Position numbers and translations under genes: made by a program. From assembly GCF_001659985.1 (NCBI RefSeq), contig NZ_LYCS01000008.1, forward strand, positions 79,219 to 143,218: a stretch of 64,000 nucleotides of DNA, read 5' to 3'. The first letter of the stretch is position 1; each line of letters starts with the position of its first letter. Source of the DNA: Oceanobacillus sp. Castelsardo (GTDB taxonomy: Bacteria > Bacillota > Bacilli > Bacillales > Amphibacillaceae). Below are positions 32,798 to 41,360 of this stretch, piece by piece. Under the pieces are notes generated by a model. That model was not told the origin of the DNA. It worked only from the letters and a program-made list of their open reading frames with translations, and did not search any database.

Positions 32798-33541
32798 TTA
32801 TTTTGGATCATTTCGGTCAGCATATACAGCCATCGCATCCCTCATAAATGCCGCAAGTCCTTCTCCAAACTTATCAATATTTTTAGTAAATCTTTCATCA
32901 TCCACATACATTTGTCCAAGTCCTCTGAAAGCATCAAGGGAGTAATTACCAATTTTGTTTAAATAGATGTACCATAAATGAATCTTTTCCTGTGCTATAT
33001 CTGAATCAGGAGACTCATTACGAACCTCAGCTAGTTTTCTATAAATATCATTAAATTCCTTTTCTAATGTTTCTTTCTCATACTTAGATAGTTTGTTTAT
33101 TGTAGCATTAGATTCATCTACAACATTATCTCCCCATTTTTTTCTAGCTTCATCCTCATATGGGTTATGACTAAAATCAAACCCCTCAAATTTCTCTTTA
33201 TCTGTCATCTTAATTTCCCCTTTCTGGTGTTGAATAGTCTTATCTATCGTTTGAATCATGTCATCAATGCGCTTTCTTTTTTCTATCAACATCCCTCTCT
33301 GAATCTCCAGCGCTTCTTCTTGCTTATAAAAAGGGCTATTCATAATCTCTTTTATTTTCTTTAAGGTAAATCCGATCTCCTTAAAAAATAATATCTGTTG
33401 TAATCTTTCCAAATTCTCTTCCGTATAAACACGGTATCCGGTAGTAGATATTTTCTCCGGACTTAACAAACCTATATTATCGTAATGATGGAGCGTACGG
33501 ATACTTACTCCAGCAAGCTCGGATACTTTTTTTACATGCAT
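32798..33541 (-). CDS. MerR-family activator with TipAS antibiotic-recognition domain (Mta/TipA-like)
   Basis: The 247-residue protein has an N-terminal MerR winged helix (VKKVSELAGVSIRTLHHYDNIG), a coiled-coil dimer helix (about residues 75-110) and a C-terminal TipAS domain (about 125-245) with YADRNDPK at the end. TipA and Mta proteins bind thiopeptides or other drugs and switch on multidrug efflux. Its own promoter has the 19-bp spacer that MerR proteins act on, so it is likely autoregulated. No efflux gene adjoins it. Confidence 0.92.
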   Translation of the reverse strand: MHVKKVSELAGVSIRTLHHYDNIGLLSPEKISTTGYRVYTEENLERLQQILFFKEIGFTLKKIKEIMNSPFYKQEEALEIQRGMLIEKRKRIDDMIQTIDKTIQHQKGEIKMTDKEKFEGFDFSHNPYEDEARKKWGDNVVDESNATINKLSKYEKETLEKEFNDIYRKLAEVRNESPDSDIAQEKIHLWYIYLNKIGNYSLDAFRGLGQMYVDDERFTKNIDKFGEGLAAFMRDAMAVYADRNDPK

Positions 33542-33563
33542 TGTCTGGCCTCCCCTTAATCAC

Positions 33564-33594
33564 ACTATAAGGCATTACGTAACGTTAGGGTCAA
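33564..33594 (-). promoter_or_regulatory. MerR-type promoter with 19-bp spacer and dyad
   Basis: On the minus strand -35 TTGACC (33589-33594) and -10 TATAGT (33564-33569) are 19 bp apart. The spacer holds the dyad ACCCTAACGTTACGT, as in Mta-type operators. Confidence 0.85.
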
Positions 33595-33707
33595 CTCTTT
33601 TTAAATGACCTTGTTATGGGTTATGGCCCAATCTTCACTATAACTATATCCATCTAGACTTTTCCCCATATAATGTAAAGAAATAATTTTAGGGGGGAAT
33701 AGATATA

Positions 33708-34220
33708 ATGAACCATTATCATCCTCATCAGCATTATTCACCATATTTTGATGATGAAAGGCAATTTAATTTACCATGGTTTTTATTTAATCAAATGTTT
33801 GGAAACACTGGGGGATACCCTGGAACGGGACCGGGATATCCCGGAGCAGGACCAGGATATCCTGGTGGAGGATTCCCGGGGGCCGGACCTGGGTTTCCTG
33901 GTGGAGGTTCTCCAACTGGCCCTGGACATTTCCCAGGACAACCAAATACGCCGGGTCAGGGAGAACAAGCAGGACCACCAACAGCACCACCACCTAATTT
34001 CACTCCTCAAAAATCGCAAACCCAGGTCTTTGCAATAGATCCTGGTGGAATACGTGGTTGCTTATATCGTTTCACTTATGTTTGGTTAAGAAGAGATGCT
34101 TTCTGGTATTACCCAACCTTTGTTGGAAGAAGATCTATAGCGGGTTGGAGATGGAATGGTTGGAGATGGGTATACTTCGGAATAGACCTTGACCACATAG
34201 AATCCTTTCAGTGTTTTTAA
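33708..34220 (+). CDS. Gly/Pro-rich, collagen-like repeat protein with Trp/Tyr-rich C-terminal domain
   Basis: The 170-residue protein has a His/Tyr-rich start (MNHYHPHQHYSPYFD), then a low-complexity part (about residues 34-95) made of repeats such as GPGYPGAG and GFPGGG, a Pro-rich linker, and an aromatic C-terminal domain of about 60 residues (GGIRGCLYRFTYVWLRRDAF, GWRWNGWRWVYFG). There is no signal peptide. I know no function; the make-up recalls spore-surface or cell-surface proteins. A strong ribosome binding site (AGGGGGGAAT) and a conserved-looking end argue for a real gene. Confidence 0.75.
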   Translation: MNHYHPHQHYSPYFDDERQFNLPWFLFNQMFGNTGGYPGTGPGYPGAGPGYPGGGFPGAGPGFPGGGSPTGPGHFPGQPNTPGQGEQAGPPTAPPPNFTPQKSQTQVFAIDPGGIRGCLYRFTYVWLRRDAFWYYPTFVGRRSIAGWRWNGWRWVYFGIDLDHIESFQCF

Positions 34221-34294
34221 CTAAATAGGAAATAGTTATTGGTGCAATCAAATTCCCTCCTTATTCATAACTTGGATTAAAAGGAGGGATAACC

Positions 34295-34489
34295 ATGAAC
34301 ATTTTAGCCCTTTTATATTTAGCTGCAATAGCTGCTGGTTTTTCACTAATTGGAATAACAATGGTTACTTCACTCTTTACTGGTTCGTTTGCAACCTTAA
34401 TTGTGTGGATTGGGGCAATTACAGTAATCGTATTTTCATTGGCTATCATTTTTCTCGGACTCCGCGCGCTCTTAAAAAAACACTTTTAA
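34295..34489 (+). CDS. Small two-helix membrane protein of unknown function
   Basis: The 64-residue protein has two hydrophobic segments (about residues 4-26 and 31-55) and a basic end RALLKKHF. The ATG follows AAAGGAGGGATAACC. I recognise no named family. A terminator follows at 34516. Confidence 0.75.
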   Translation: MNILALLYLAAIAAGFSLIGITMVTSLFTGSFATLIVWIGAITVIVFSLAIIFLGLRALLKKHF

Positions 34490-34515
34490 TCTAGGTTATT
34501 TTAATTAGAATTAAT

Positions 34516-34562
34516 AAAAAACCTTCACCTATTCCAACTTCGGCACAGGTGAAGGTTTTTTA
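34516..34562. terminator. Bidirectional terminator between small membrane protein and BCCT genes
   Basis: AAAAACCTTCACCT and AGGTGAAGGTTTTT are perfect arms around a 16-base loop, with T-runs on both strands. Confidence 0.9.
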
Positions 34563-34566
34563 TATT

Positions 34567-36111
34567 TTAATATCTATTTACTTTCTTTCTCATTTCTCTT
34601 TCCCATATTAGACCTTGTTGTAGGGCCATTTTTCTAGCAATTCGTGGTGCGTTCCATAATGGCGGTAATATAAGAAGTGATACAGGTACTGCTGTTATGA
34701 CTATCGAATTTTGAATAGCTGCAATACTGTTCTCTCCAATAGTCAAAATCATTACAGTAGTAAGACCGAAGATAACTGCCCAAAATACACGAAGCCATTT
34801 TTTCGGATGATCGTTACCTTCTAACGTTGCAGCTACGGTATAAGCCATTGTATCCGTTGTTGTTGCAACAAAAATAATAGAAACTAATAAAAAGGCTAGC
34901 CCAAATAATGTCGGCATTGGCAATTGACTCGTTATTGCCATTACTGCTGCCTCCATTCCACCTTCACTTAAGGCAGTAGAGATAACTCCCGGATTTTCGA
35001 TTTCAAAGAACACTCCTGTTCCACCAACAATGGAGAACCAGAAGTTTGTTACTAATGGTGCAACAATAGAAACAGCAATAATTAGTTCTCGTATCGTTCT
35101 ACCGCGAGAAATTCGGCTAATAAAAACAATTAACATAGGTGCATAACCGATAAACCAGCCCCAGAAGAAGATAGTCCATCCACCTAACCAATCATGATCA
35201 CCACGATATAAACTCATTTCAAAGAAGTTTTGAAGATGAAACCCTGTTCCACCTATAAAGGCATCGAGGATGAAAGCTGTTGGACCAATAACAAGTATTA
35301 TAAGTGCTATAAGTATAGTGAATTTAACATTATAATTACTTAAAATATAGATTCCACGATCAACCCCTGTTGCAGCTGAAATCCCAGCAATTGTTACTAA
35401 AATTAAAACAACAAGGATACTTATCGTTAATGTATTAGGAATACCAAATAGGTGATTTAAACCATACGATATTTGTAAACCTAAAAAACCTAAAGGTCCT
35501 AGAGTCCCTGCTACCGTTGCAATAATAGAAAAAGCATCTGCTGCGGTACCAATTACACTTTTATGATAAATTTTCTCTCCAAAAATCGGATACAATAATC
35601 CTCTCGGTCGTAATGGTAATTTCTTTGTGTAGTGGACGTACATCATTACAATTGTAGCTAACGTACCTAGAATCGCCCAAGCAGTAAAACCCCAATGTAA
35701 ATATGATTGCGCAAAGGCTGAAGGAATATTGTTAAATTCACCGCCGCCAAATAATGGTGGTGTTTGCATGTAGTGGTTCATCGGCTCTGAAGCAGCCCAA
35801 AACACACCTCCACTAGCAAGCAACGTAACTAATATCATCGAAACCCAACCAAAAAAGCTATACTTGGGCTTATCCATATTCCCTAACTTTACTTTTCCAT
35901 ATTTAGAAAAGGCAAGCCCTAATCCAATAAGAAAGTTTAATAGAAGTAAAACTTGCCAATAAGCTCCAAAGAATTCAGCAGAAAGAGAGAATAATTTGTC
36001 TATCCCGCTTCCAACCATATCACTATTTATAAACGATAAAACGATAAATAAAATTAAAAATCCACCACTTAAAATAAATACAGGCCAATCTAGTTTTTGT
36101 TTTGATTTCAC
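34567..36111 (-). CDS. BCCT-family betaine/choline/carnitine transporter
   Basis: The 514-residue protein has 12 predicted membrane helices. The family regions are visible: ASGGVFWAASEPMNHYMQTP, SYLHWGFTAWAILG and FFWGWFIGYAPMLIVFISR, where Trp residues build the aromatic box for quaternary amines. Such carriers (OpuD, BetL, BetT) take up compatible solutes with sodium. Which solute is not readable. The gene is preceded by a 284-base leader without a gene, and fits a salt-adapted host. Confidence 0.9.
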   Translation of the reverse strand: MKSKQKLDWPVFILSGGFLILFIVLSFINSDMVGSGIDKLFSLSAEFFGAYWQVLLLLNFLIGLGLAFSKYGKVKLGNMDKPKYSFFGWVSMILVTLLASGGVFWAASEPMNHYMQTPPLFGGGEFNNIPSAFAQSYLHWGFTAWAILGTLATIVMMYVHYTKKLPLRPRGLLYPIFGEKIYHKSVIGTAADAFSIIATVAGTLGPLGFLGLQISYGLNHLFGIPNTLTISILVVLILVTIAGISAATGVDRGIYILSNYNVKFTILIALIILVIGPTAFILDAFIGGTGFHLQNFFEMSLYRGDHDWLGGWTIFFWGWFIGYAPMLIVFISRISRGRTIRELIIAVSIVAPLVTNFWFSIVGGTGVFFEIENPGVISTALSEGGMEAAVMAITSQLPMPTLFGLAFLLVSIIFVATTTDTMAYTVAATLEGNDHPKKWLRVFWAVIFGLTTVMILTIGENSIAAIQNSIVITAVPVSLLILPPLWNAPRIARKMALQQGLIWEREMRKKVNRY

Positions 36112-36395
36112 GTTTTTCCTCCTAATTTTTTAGGAGCAAGCGTCTAAAATTTAATATTGCTTTGCCATTAAAGACCGTTGGATGGAATTGAATAAAAGAG
36201 GTTTCACACACTAAATGTATTCAATGACAAATCCACCAACTTGCTCTATCTTTTGACACAGTTTCCCATTATAGTAGACTGTACAAAAATCGTCAAATAG
36301 CCTCGTTTAAGAAAACCCCCTCACTTTCTTAATATCTTTATATTTAATTGATTATTCTGAATAATTTTAGTGTATAGCGATTGTTTAAATAATCG
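36112..36395. other. Intergenic leader of the BCCT gene
   Basis: No gene is seen here. AT-rich sequence holds the BCCT ribosome binding site (AGGAGG on the minus strand near 36117-36122). A hairpin TATAGCGATT ... AATCGCTATA at 36373-36402 overlaps the end of the next gene and may terminate it. Confidence 0.5.
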
Positions 36396-37223
36396 CTATA
36401 TATTATTATTTATAATTTCATCAACTGTAGACTCTACATCTTTACGTGACATCTTTTCTTCACCGTTTTGCATTACGTATAAAGTCTTTTTAGCTAATGA
36501 TAAAGGAATTTTACAGAACAATAGTATTTTCTTCGTTTCTATCGATTTTATGTATTGGTCAGCCATTTTTAAATTCTCTTCTGCGTAATGAAATAAGTTT
36601 TCTCTAGTCCAGCCATCCGGCAGAAAACGGACCCCACGTTCTGCATCTTCATCCTGATTTCTAAGCATATTAACAGCTTGTAATCCCCTACCATAGCCAA
36701 TAGCTAATTCATAATTAGCATCTGTGTTATCATACCATTTCCAAATATCAGATAACATGACACCGACGAGACCAGCAACATAATAGGTATAATCATCTAA
36801 ATCAGCTTTAGTCTGAATAACAAAATCCTTTTTAACCCATTTCGCCATACCTTTTGCCATAATACTTGTTGATTCTTTAACTTTTTCCGCTATTCCCTCT
36901 GGGCATACGGAAATCCAATCAGACATTCTTAATGTTACTTCCGGTAAATCAGCTACGTAAGGCTTTAGTAATTCTTTATAAGCTAATTCGTCAAATGATG
37001 TTTCCTTTAATAATTCACTTATAGAATGTAAAAGTTCCTGCTTTACCTCAGGATTAAGGGATTCGTGATCCTCAATCTCATCTATTGCTCGCATACATAA
37101 ATATGCGGCCCCTACAGTCATCTTTAACGTGTGGTTTAACAAACTAATTGGAATGTAGAAGGTTCTGCTTGTATCTTTTAATACACGCATTGCATCTTTT
37201 TGAAGTTTCTTTTCTTTACTCAT
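36396..37223 (-). CDS. Squalene/phytoene synthase-fold protein, YisP-like
   Basis: The 275-residue all-alpha protein has the first Asp-rich motif (Asp48-Glu-Ile-Glu-Asp52 in RAIDEIEDH) and the second motif region AVNMLRNQDEDAERG followed by RFLPDGW. In true head-to-head synthases this second motif reads LRDxxED; here Asn189 replaces the first Asp. B. subtilis YisP, a relative with a changed second motif, is reported to be a farnesyl diphosphate phosphatase making farnesol, so this protein may not make squalene. No crtN or shc gene is nearby. Confidence 0.85.
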   Translation of the reverse strand: MSKEKKLQKDAMRVLKDTSRTFYIPISLLNHTLKMTVGAAYLCMRAIDEIEDHESLNPEVKQELLHSISELLKETSFDELAYKELLKPYVADLPEVTLRMSDWISVCPEGIAEKVKESTSIMAKGMAKWVKKDFVIQTKADLDDYTYYVAGLVGVMLSDIWKWYDNTDANYELAIGYGRGLQAVNMLRNQDEDAERGVRFLPDGWTRENLFHYAEENLKMADQYIKSIETKKILLFCKIPLSLAKKTLYVMQNGEEKMSRKDVESTVDEIINNNI

Positions 37224-37444
37224 TTACTTGCTTTTCTCCTTCCATGTCTCGTCAACAGTATAACAAAAATTCCAATTTAATTCTCCGTTTATACACGTCT
37301 GTATTTTTTATTTTTTATACCCTGTTTTTCAAAAAATAAACCCTTTTTCTTCAAAATTGTTAAAACATTTTCCTGCACTTGTAATTACTATTAAATAATC
37401 ATACTATAAGAAAAGGATTCTCAACTAGAAAGGTGCCTAAATTC

Positions 37445-38599
37445 ATGGATAAACGTGTTTATTTATTAACTATTGTTTCCTTTGTGGTTGGAATGGTTGA
37501 ATTAATTATTGGAGGAATATTAGATTTAGTAGCGAATGACTTGGGAGTTACGCTTGGACAAGCAGGGTTGCTTATAACGGTTTTTTCATTAACGTTCGCG
37601 ATATCAGGACCTATCCTATCCTTCTTAACTGCAACAATTGAGAGAAAAAAGTTGACCATTATAACGTTATTCTTTTTCCTAATAGGAAACATAATTGCTG
37701 CCATTAGCCCATCTTATACGATTCTTTTTATTGCAAGAATTATATCCGCTGCAAGTAGTTCCTTACTTATCGTACTTTGTGTTGTAATGGCAGCGACTAT
37801 TGTAAAGCCGGCATATCGTGCTAGAGCTATAGGTATTGTAAATATGGGAGTTAGTGGTTCCATTGTTCTTGGTGTACCAATTGGATTAGTGCTTGGAAAT
37901 TCATTTGGATGGCGAGCACCATTTATCATGATTACTATTCTCACCTTATGTTCAATAACTGGTATCTACCTCTTAATGGAGAAAGTTGGTGCCGAAAAAC
38001 CATTATCCTTATCGAAGCAATTTGCGTCACTTAAAGATGATAAGATATTATTTGCTCATATGACTACGTTTCTTCTACTAGCAGGCCATTCCACTTTATA
38101 TACTTACTTAACCCCATTCATAAAGGATTATATTGGTTTAAGTGAAACGTGGGTTAGTATTATTTACTTTGTTTTCGGCATTGCAGCAGTATGTGGCGGT
38201 GCAATCGGAGGTTTATTCGGGGATCGCTTTGGTTCTAAAAGAACAATCAAGATGGTTATTGTTATTTTTAGTATCGCTATTCTAACGATTTCACACACAA
38301 CATTTCTTTTACCATTATTTTTGTTCAATTTAATCATTTGGAGTATGATGAGCTGGGCTGTTACACCACCAATGCAAAGTCACTTAATGGCAACTGCACC
38401 AGAAACCTCTAATATTCAAATTAGCTTAAACAATTCATCACTTCATTTAGGTATTGCAGTAGGCGCGTCAATAGGAAGTGTCATCATTGATATGACATCC
38501 GTAGCTAACAACGCAACAATTGGAGGACTGCTTGCTATACTCTCGTTTGGAACTGCTTCCCTTTCCATGAGAAAAAGGCATCGTATTCAAACCAACTAA
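37445..38599 (+). CDS. MFS transporter, PbuE-like (purine/drug exporter group)
   Basis: The 384-residue protein has 12 membrane helices of the drug:H+ antiporter-1 type. VELIIGGILDLVANDLGVTL, the loop 2-3 motif ATIERKKLTII, and RARAIGIVNMGVSGSI closely recall B. subtilis PbuE, a purine base/nucleoside exporter; that substrate is inference. The ATG at 37445 is best spaced from GAAAGG; a GTG at 37433 touches it. Confidence 0.85.
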   Translation: MDKRVYLLTIVSFVVGMVELIIGGILDLVANDLGVTLGQAGLLITVFSLTFAISGPILSFLTATIERKKLTIITLFFFLIGNIIAAISPSYTILFIARIISAASSSLLIVLCVVMAATIVKPAYRARAIGIVNMGVSGSIVLGVPIGLVLGNSFGWRAPFIMITILTLCSITGIYLLMEKVGAEKPLSLSKQFASLKDDKILFAHMTTFLLLAGHSTLYTYLTPFIKDYIGLSETWVSIIYFVFGIAAVCGGAIGGLFGDRFGSKRTIKMVIVIFSIAILTISHTTFLLPLFLFNLIIWSMMSWAVTPPMQSHLMATAPETSNIQISLNNSSLHLGIAVGASIGSVIIDMTSVANNATIGGLLAILSFGTASLSMRKRHRIQTN

Positions 38600-38634
38600 A
38601 ATGAACTCCAATGTACAAGGTTTATTTTCATTGT

Positions 38635-38668
38635 AAAAAGGTTATAGTTGGAACTATAGCCTTTTTAA
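38635..38668 (+). terminator. Terminator of the MFS gene
   Basis: AAAAAGGTTATAGTT and AACTATAGCCTTTTT pair around GG, with the T-run in the arm. Confidence 0.85.
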
Positions 38669-38766
38669 TTCCCAGCAATTATTACCATTTTCACAAACAT
38701 TATATCCAAGAAAGGTAGTTGGAATTTCGACAAATTACTTGTAACAAATTAGACACAAAAAAGATA

Positions 38767-38796
38767 TTGATTATATAAAGCGTTTTCATATATAAT
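38767..38796 (+). promoter_or_regulatory. Promoter with possible cre in the spacer
   Basis: TTGATT (38767-38772) and TATAAT (38791-38796) are 18 bp apart. ATAAAGCGTTTTCA (38775-38788) matches a CcpA cre except at its first two bases. Confidence 0.45.
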
Positions 38797-38841
38797 AAGT
38801 ATAGTGAATAAATTCACAATTAATGAAAGGGAGTAATGGTC

Positions 38842-39213
38842 ATGAATACAAATTTAGCTAAAAAATATACAATTATAAAAAGAAAGCTAAACAATGCACC
38901 AATATCAACAACATATACGTACCATACACCCGGCAATATTCGTTTAAAAACCATCAGAAATAATATTCCTGATTATCATACAGCAACGATCACAATTGAT
39001 GAATCAATTAACTTACCTAAACCTGGAACTTATAACATTAAGATAAGACTCGGTAAAAATTGGTACTTAGGAGTTGCTTTCCTATCCCAATCTACTGATC
39101 AAGAAAACAAACGAATGATTAAGGTATTTATAAAAGATTACTTGGACATACCTACTAATGAAAATATAGTCATTGCTTGGTGTTTAAATAGGAAAAATTA
39201 TTATAGGAGATAG
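38842..39213 (+). CDS. Protein of unknown function
   Basis: The 123-residue basic protein (MNTNLAKKYTIIKRKLNNAP ... NRKNYYRR) shows alternating beta-strand patterns, such as NIRLKTIRNNI, HTATITIDES, TYNIKIRLG and IVIAWCLN. No signal peptide, membrane segment or known motif is seen. The ATG at 38842 is 9 bases after AAAGGGAG. It has its own promoter and a terminator over the stop codon. Confidence 0.7.
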   Translation: MNTNLAKKYTIIKRKLNNAPISTTYTYHTPGNIRLKTIRNNIPDYHTATITIDESINLPKPGTYNIKIRLGKNWYLGVAFLSQSTDQENKRMIKVFIKDYLDIPTNENIVIAWCLNRKNYYRR

Positions 39214-39245
39214 AGGCCTTGATGAATTGGCTTCTACTCCTTTTT
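39205..39245 (+). terminator. Terminator overlapping the stop codon of the unknown gene
   Basis: AGGAGATAGAGGCC and GGCTTCTACTCCT pair imperfectly, followed by TTTTT. Confidence 0.7.
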
Positions 39246-39368
39246 GTTTCTCACATTTTTTGAATACCTATAAATAACGCGATACAATTGGAACATATCG
39301 CCTTTTTAAACTATACTTATTTTAACAAGGAATAAACGGTTAATTTTAAATTGGAAAGGAAAACCATT

Positions 39369-40508
39369 ATGAAACAAACAAATCGGTTTATTAAATTTAT
39401 GGGTGGACAAAACCTTGTATACTTATTAGTTTTATTTATCCTAATCGGTATTACTATCTTTATTTATAATAAAGTTTCATTTATATTCCATCCAGTCATC
39501 GTGGTCTTTTCAACGATTACACCACCAATTATTTTGGCTTTTATCGCTTATTATCTTTTAAATCCAATTGTAGATATTTTAGAGAAGTTTCGTATCAAAC
39601 GGATATGGGGAATTATTATGCTTATAATTGGTATTGGTGGATTATTAACAGGGATTATTTTATTAATCGCCCCATCGATTGAAGTACAAGTAAAAGAGTT
39701 AGCGAAGAATTTCCCTACTTATTTAAGCCATTTTGGGAATGAAATTACGATGTGGTTACAAAGTTCCTTTTTAGGTCCATACTATGATGAGGGATATAAC
39801 TGGTTTGTTACTAACTTTAGTAATATACCTGGCATGATTGGAACTTATATAGTAAATGCCTTTCAGGGATTTAAAAACATAGCAAACACTGTCACAAATG
39901 TCTTTGTTTCCATTTTAACTTTCCCCTTCATCTTGTTTTTCCTATTAAAAGATGGAACTCGTTTTAAGCATTTTTTCCTAAAATTATTACCACCACGATT
40001 CCGTGATGATACAAATCAGATCCTGAAAAACATGGATACTCAAGTCGGATCTTATATTCAAGGGCAAATTATCGTTGCAACATGTATTGGTTTACTATTA
40101 TTTGTTGGCTACAATATTATTGGTCTCGACTATGCGATCACTCTTGCCATAGTCGCTGCTGTAACAAGTGTAATTCCATACCTTGGACCAACATTAGCAA
40201 TAATTCCAGCAGTTATCATTGCAATTGTTCATTCACCTTTCATGCTTTTAAAACTTGCTATCGTTTGGATTATTGTTCAATTCCTAGAGGGAAACTTGAT
40301 CTCCCCGAATATCATGGGCAAAACCATGCAGATCCATCCTTTAACGATTATTATCGTTTTACTTGTTGCAGGTAATTTATTTGGATTAATTGGAGTTATT
40401 TTGGGGATACCGGGATATGCTATTCTGAAAGTGTTAGTTTCTTATTTATATAATAAATTCAAAATACGTTACAATCATTTTTATGGAGATGACTGCGGTA
40501 AGTATTAG
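39369..40508 (+). CDS. AI-2E-family membrane protein (PerM/YtvI-like)
   Basis: The 379-residue protein has about eight membrane helices with the family layout: two paired N-terminal hairpins, a soluble domain with VKELAKNFPTYLSHFG, FLLKDGTRFKHFFLKLLPPR, and a C-terminal part with VTSVIPYLGPTLAIIPAVI and IVQFLEGNLISPNIMGKTM. The family includes TqsA and sodium/proton antiporters; the substrate here is unknown. The ATG at 39369 is chosen by GGAAAGG. Terminator at 40523. Confidence 0.88.
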   Translation: MKQTNRFIKFMGGQNLVYLLVLFILIGITIFIYNKVSFIFHPVIVVFSTITPPIILAFIAYYLLNPIVDILEKFRIKRIWGIIMLIIGIGGLLTGIILLIAPSIEVQVKELAKNFPTYLSHFGNEITMWLQSSFLGPYYDEGYNWFVTNFSNIPGMIGTYIVNAFQGFKNIANTVTNVFVSILTFPFILFFLLKDGTRFKHFFLKLLPPRFRDDTNQILKNMDTQVGSYIQGQIIVATCIGLLLFVGYNIIGLDYAITLAIVAAVTSVIPYLGPTLAIIPAVIIAIVHSPFMLLKLAIVWIIVQFLEGNLISPNIMGKTMQIHPLTIIIVLLVAGNLFGLIGVILGIPGYAILKVLVSYLYNKFKIRYNHFYGDDCGKY

Positions 40509-40522
40509 AAAAGTTCCTAAAT

Positions 40523-40556
40523 AAAAATAGTGTCTTCGAAAAGAGACACTATTTTT
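40523..40556. terminator. Bidirectional terminator between AI-2E gene and sorbitol operon
   Basis: AAAAATAGTGTC and GACACTATTTTT are perfect arms around a 9-base loop. Both genes that converge here can use it. Confidence 0.88.
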
Positions 40557-40564
40557 ACGAAAAA

Positions 40565-41245
40565 TTAAGAATTTGTAAGGTTGGTATGATCAACACCGTA
40601 AAGAGTTGTCCATTGGTTTTTAAAATCAGCAACATCAGTTGGGGTTGTCGGAAAAGCTATCATTTTTTCAATAATTTCTGGAGCAACTGTTACTGTTTCT
40701 GAACCAGCCAAACATACATCATGAACTTGTTGTAAGTTTTTAAAGCTAGCCGCTAAGATTTCACAAGGAAGATCATATATTTTAAATAATTGAGCGATTT
40801 CTTCCACAACTCGCACACCATTACCGGATAGATTATCAATACGGTTAACGTATGGTGCTACATATTTCGCACCAGCCATTGCTGCAATTAACGCTTGGAA
40901 TGCAGTATACACTGTTGTTGCTAATGTAGGTATATTCTCTTCCTTTAGCGATTGCATTGCTCTAATTCCTTCTTCCGTTACAGGAATTTTCACAACAACA
41001 TTCCCCGGAATTTTACTTGTCACAAATCGAGCTTCATCAACAATTTCTTCCGCTGTTTCTCCAATAGCTTGGACAAATAATTCTTTATCTTCTCCAATTA
41101 TAGAACGAATCTCTTGAACAACTTCCAGATATGGCTTTCCTTCTTTCACCAGAATAGAAGGATTAGTGGTCACACCTGATATTGGATAGTATTTATTTAA
41201 TCGGGTTATTTGCTCCGTACTTGCCGAATCAATATATAGTCTCAA
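40565..41245 (-). CDS. Transaldolase-family protein, fructose-6-phosphate aldolase (FSA/TalC) type
   Basis: The 226-residue class I aldolase has the Schiff-base Lys in NVVVKIPVTEEGI, preceded by LYIDSASTEQI and SGVTTNPSIL. Its length is that of FSA/TalC rather than of long transaldolases. FSA-type enzymes cleave fructose 6-phosphate to dihydroxyacetone and glyceraldehyde 3-phosphate; others act as true transaldolase. The TTG start at 41245 is 8 bases after GAGGGG. As the last gene of the sorbitol operon it would act on the fructose 6-phosphate made by the dehydrogenase; that role is inferred. Confidence 0.85.
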   Translation of the reverse strand: MRLYIDSASTEQITRLNKYYPISGVTTNPSILVKEGKPYLEVVQEIRSIIGEDKELFVQAIGETAEEIVDEARFVTSKIPGNVVVKIPVTEEGIRAMQSLKEENIPTLATTVYTAFQALIAAMAGAKYVAPYVNRIDNLSGNGVRVVEEIAQLFKIYDLPCEILAASFKNLQQVHDVCLAGSETVTVAPEIIEKMIAFPTTPTDVADFKNQWTTLYGVDHTNLTNS

Positions 41246-41303
41246 ATTTTCTTCCCCTCTCATTAGAAAACTTAGCGTTTGCTATTGCAAAACCTTAGTT
41301 ACA

Positions 41304-41342
41304 CTTTTCGGTGGGACGAATAATCCCGCCCCACCGAAAGGT
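41304..41342. repeat. Hairpin repeat GGTGGGACGA in the sorbitol operon
   Basis: CTTTTCGGTGGG and CCCACCGAAAG pair in the gap between the dehydrogenase and aldolase genes. CGGTGGGACGARTAAT also occurs at 62948-62963 and 63691-63706. It may act as a partial terminator or RNA-processing site. Confidence 0.6.
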
Positions 41343-41360
41343 TACAATATGCTAATTTAT

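Noticed and set aside
33783..34038. Frames in other phases over the Gly/Pro-rich gene
   Set aside because: GC-rich repeats keep several frames open; only the frame starting at 33708 has a ribosome binding site and a folded-looking C-terminal domain.
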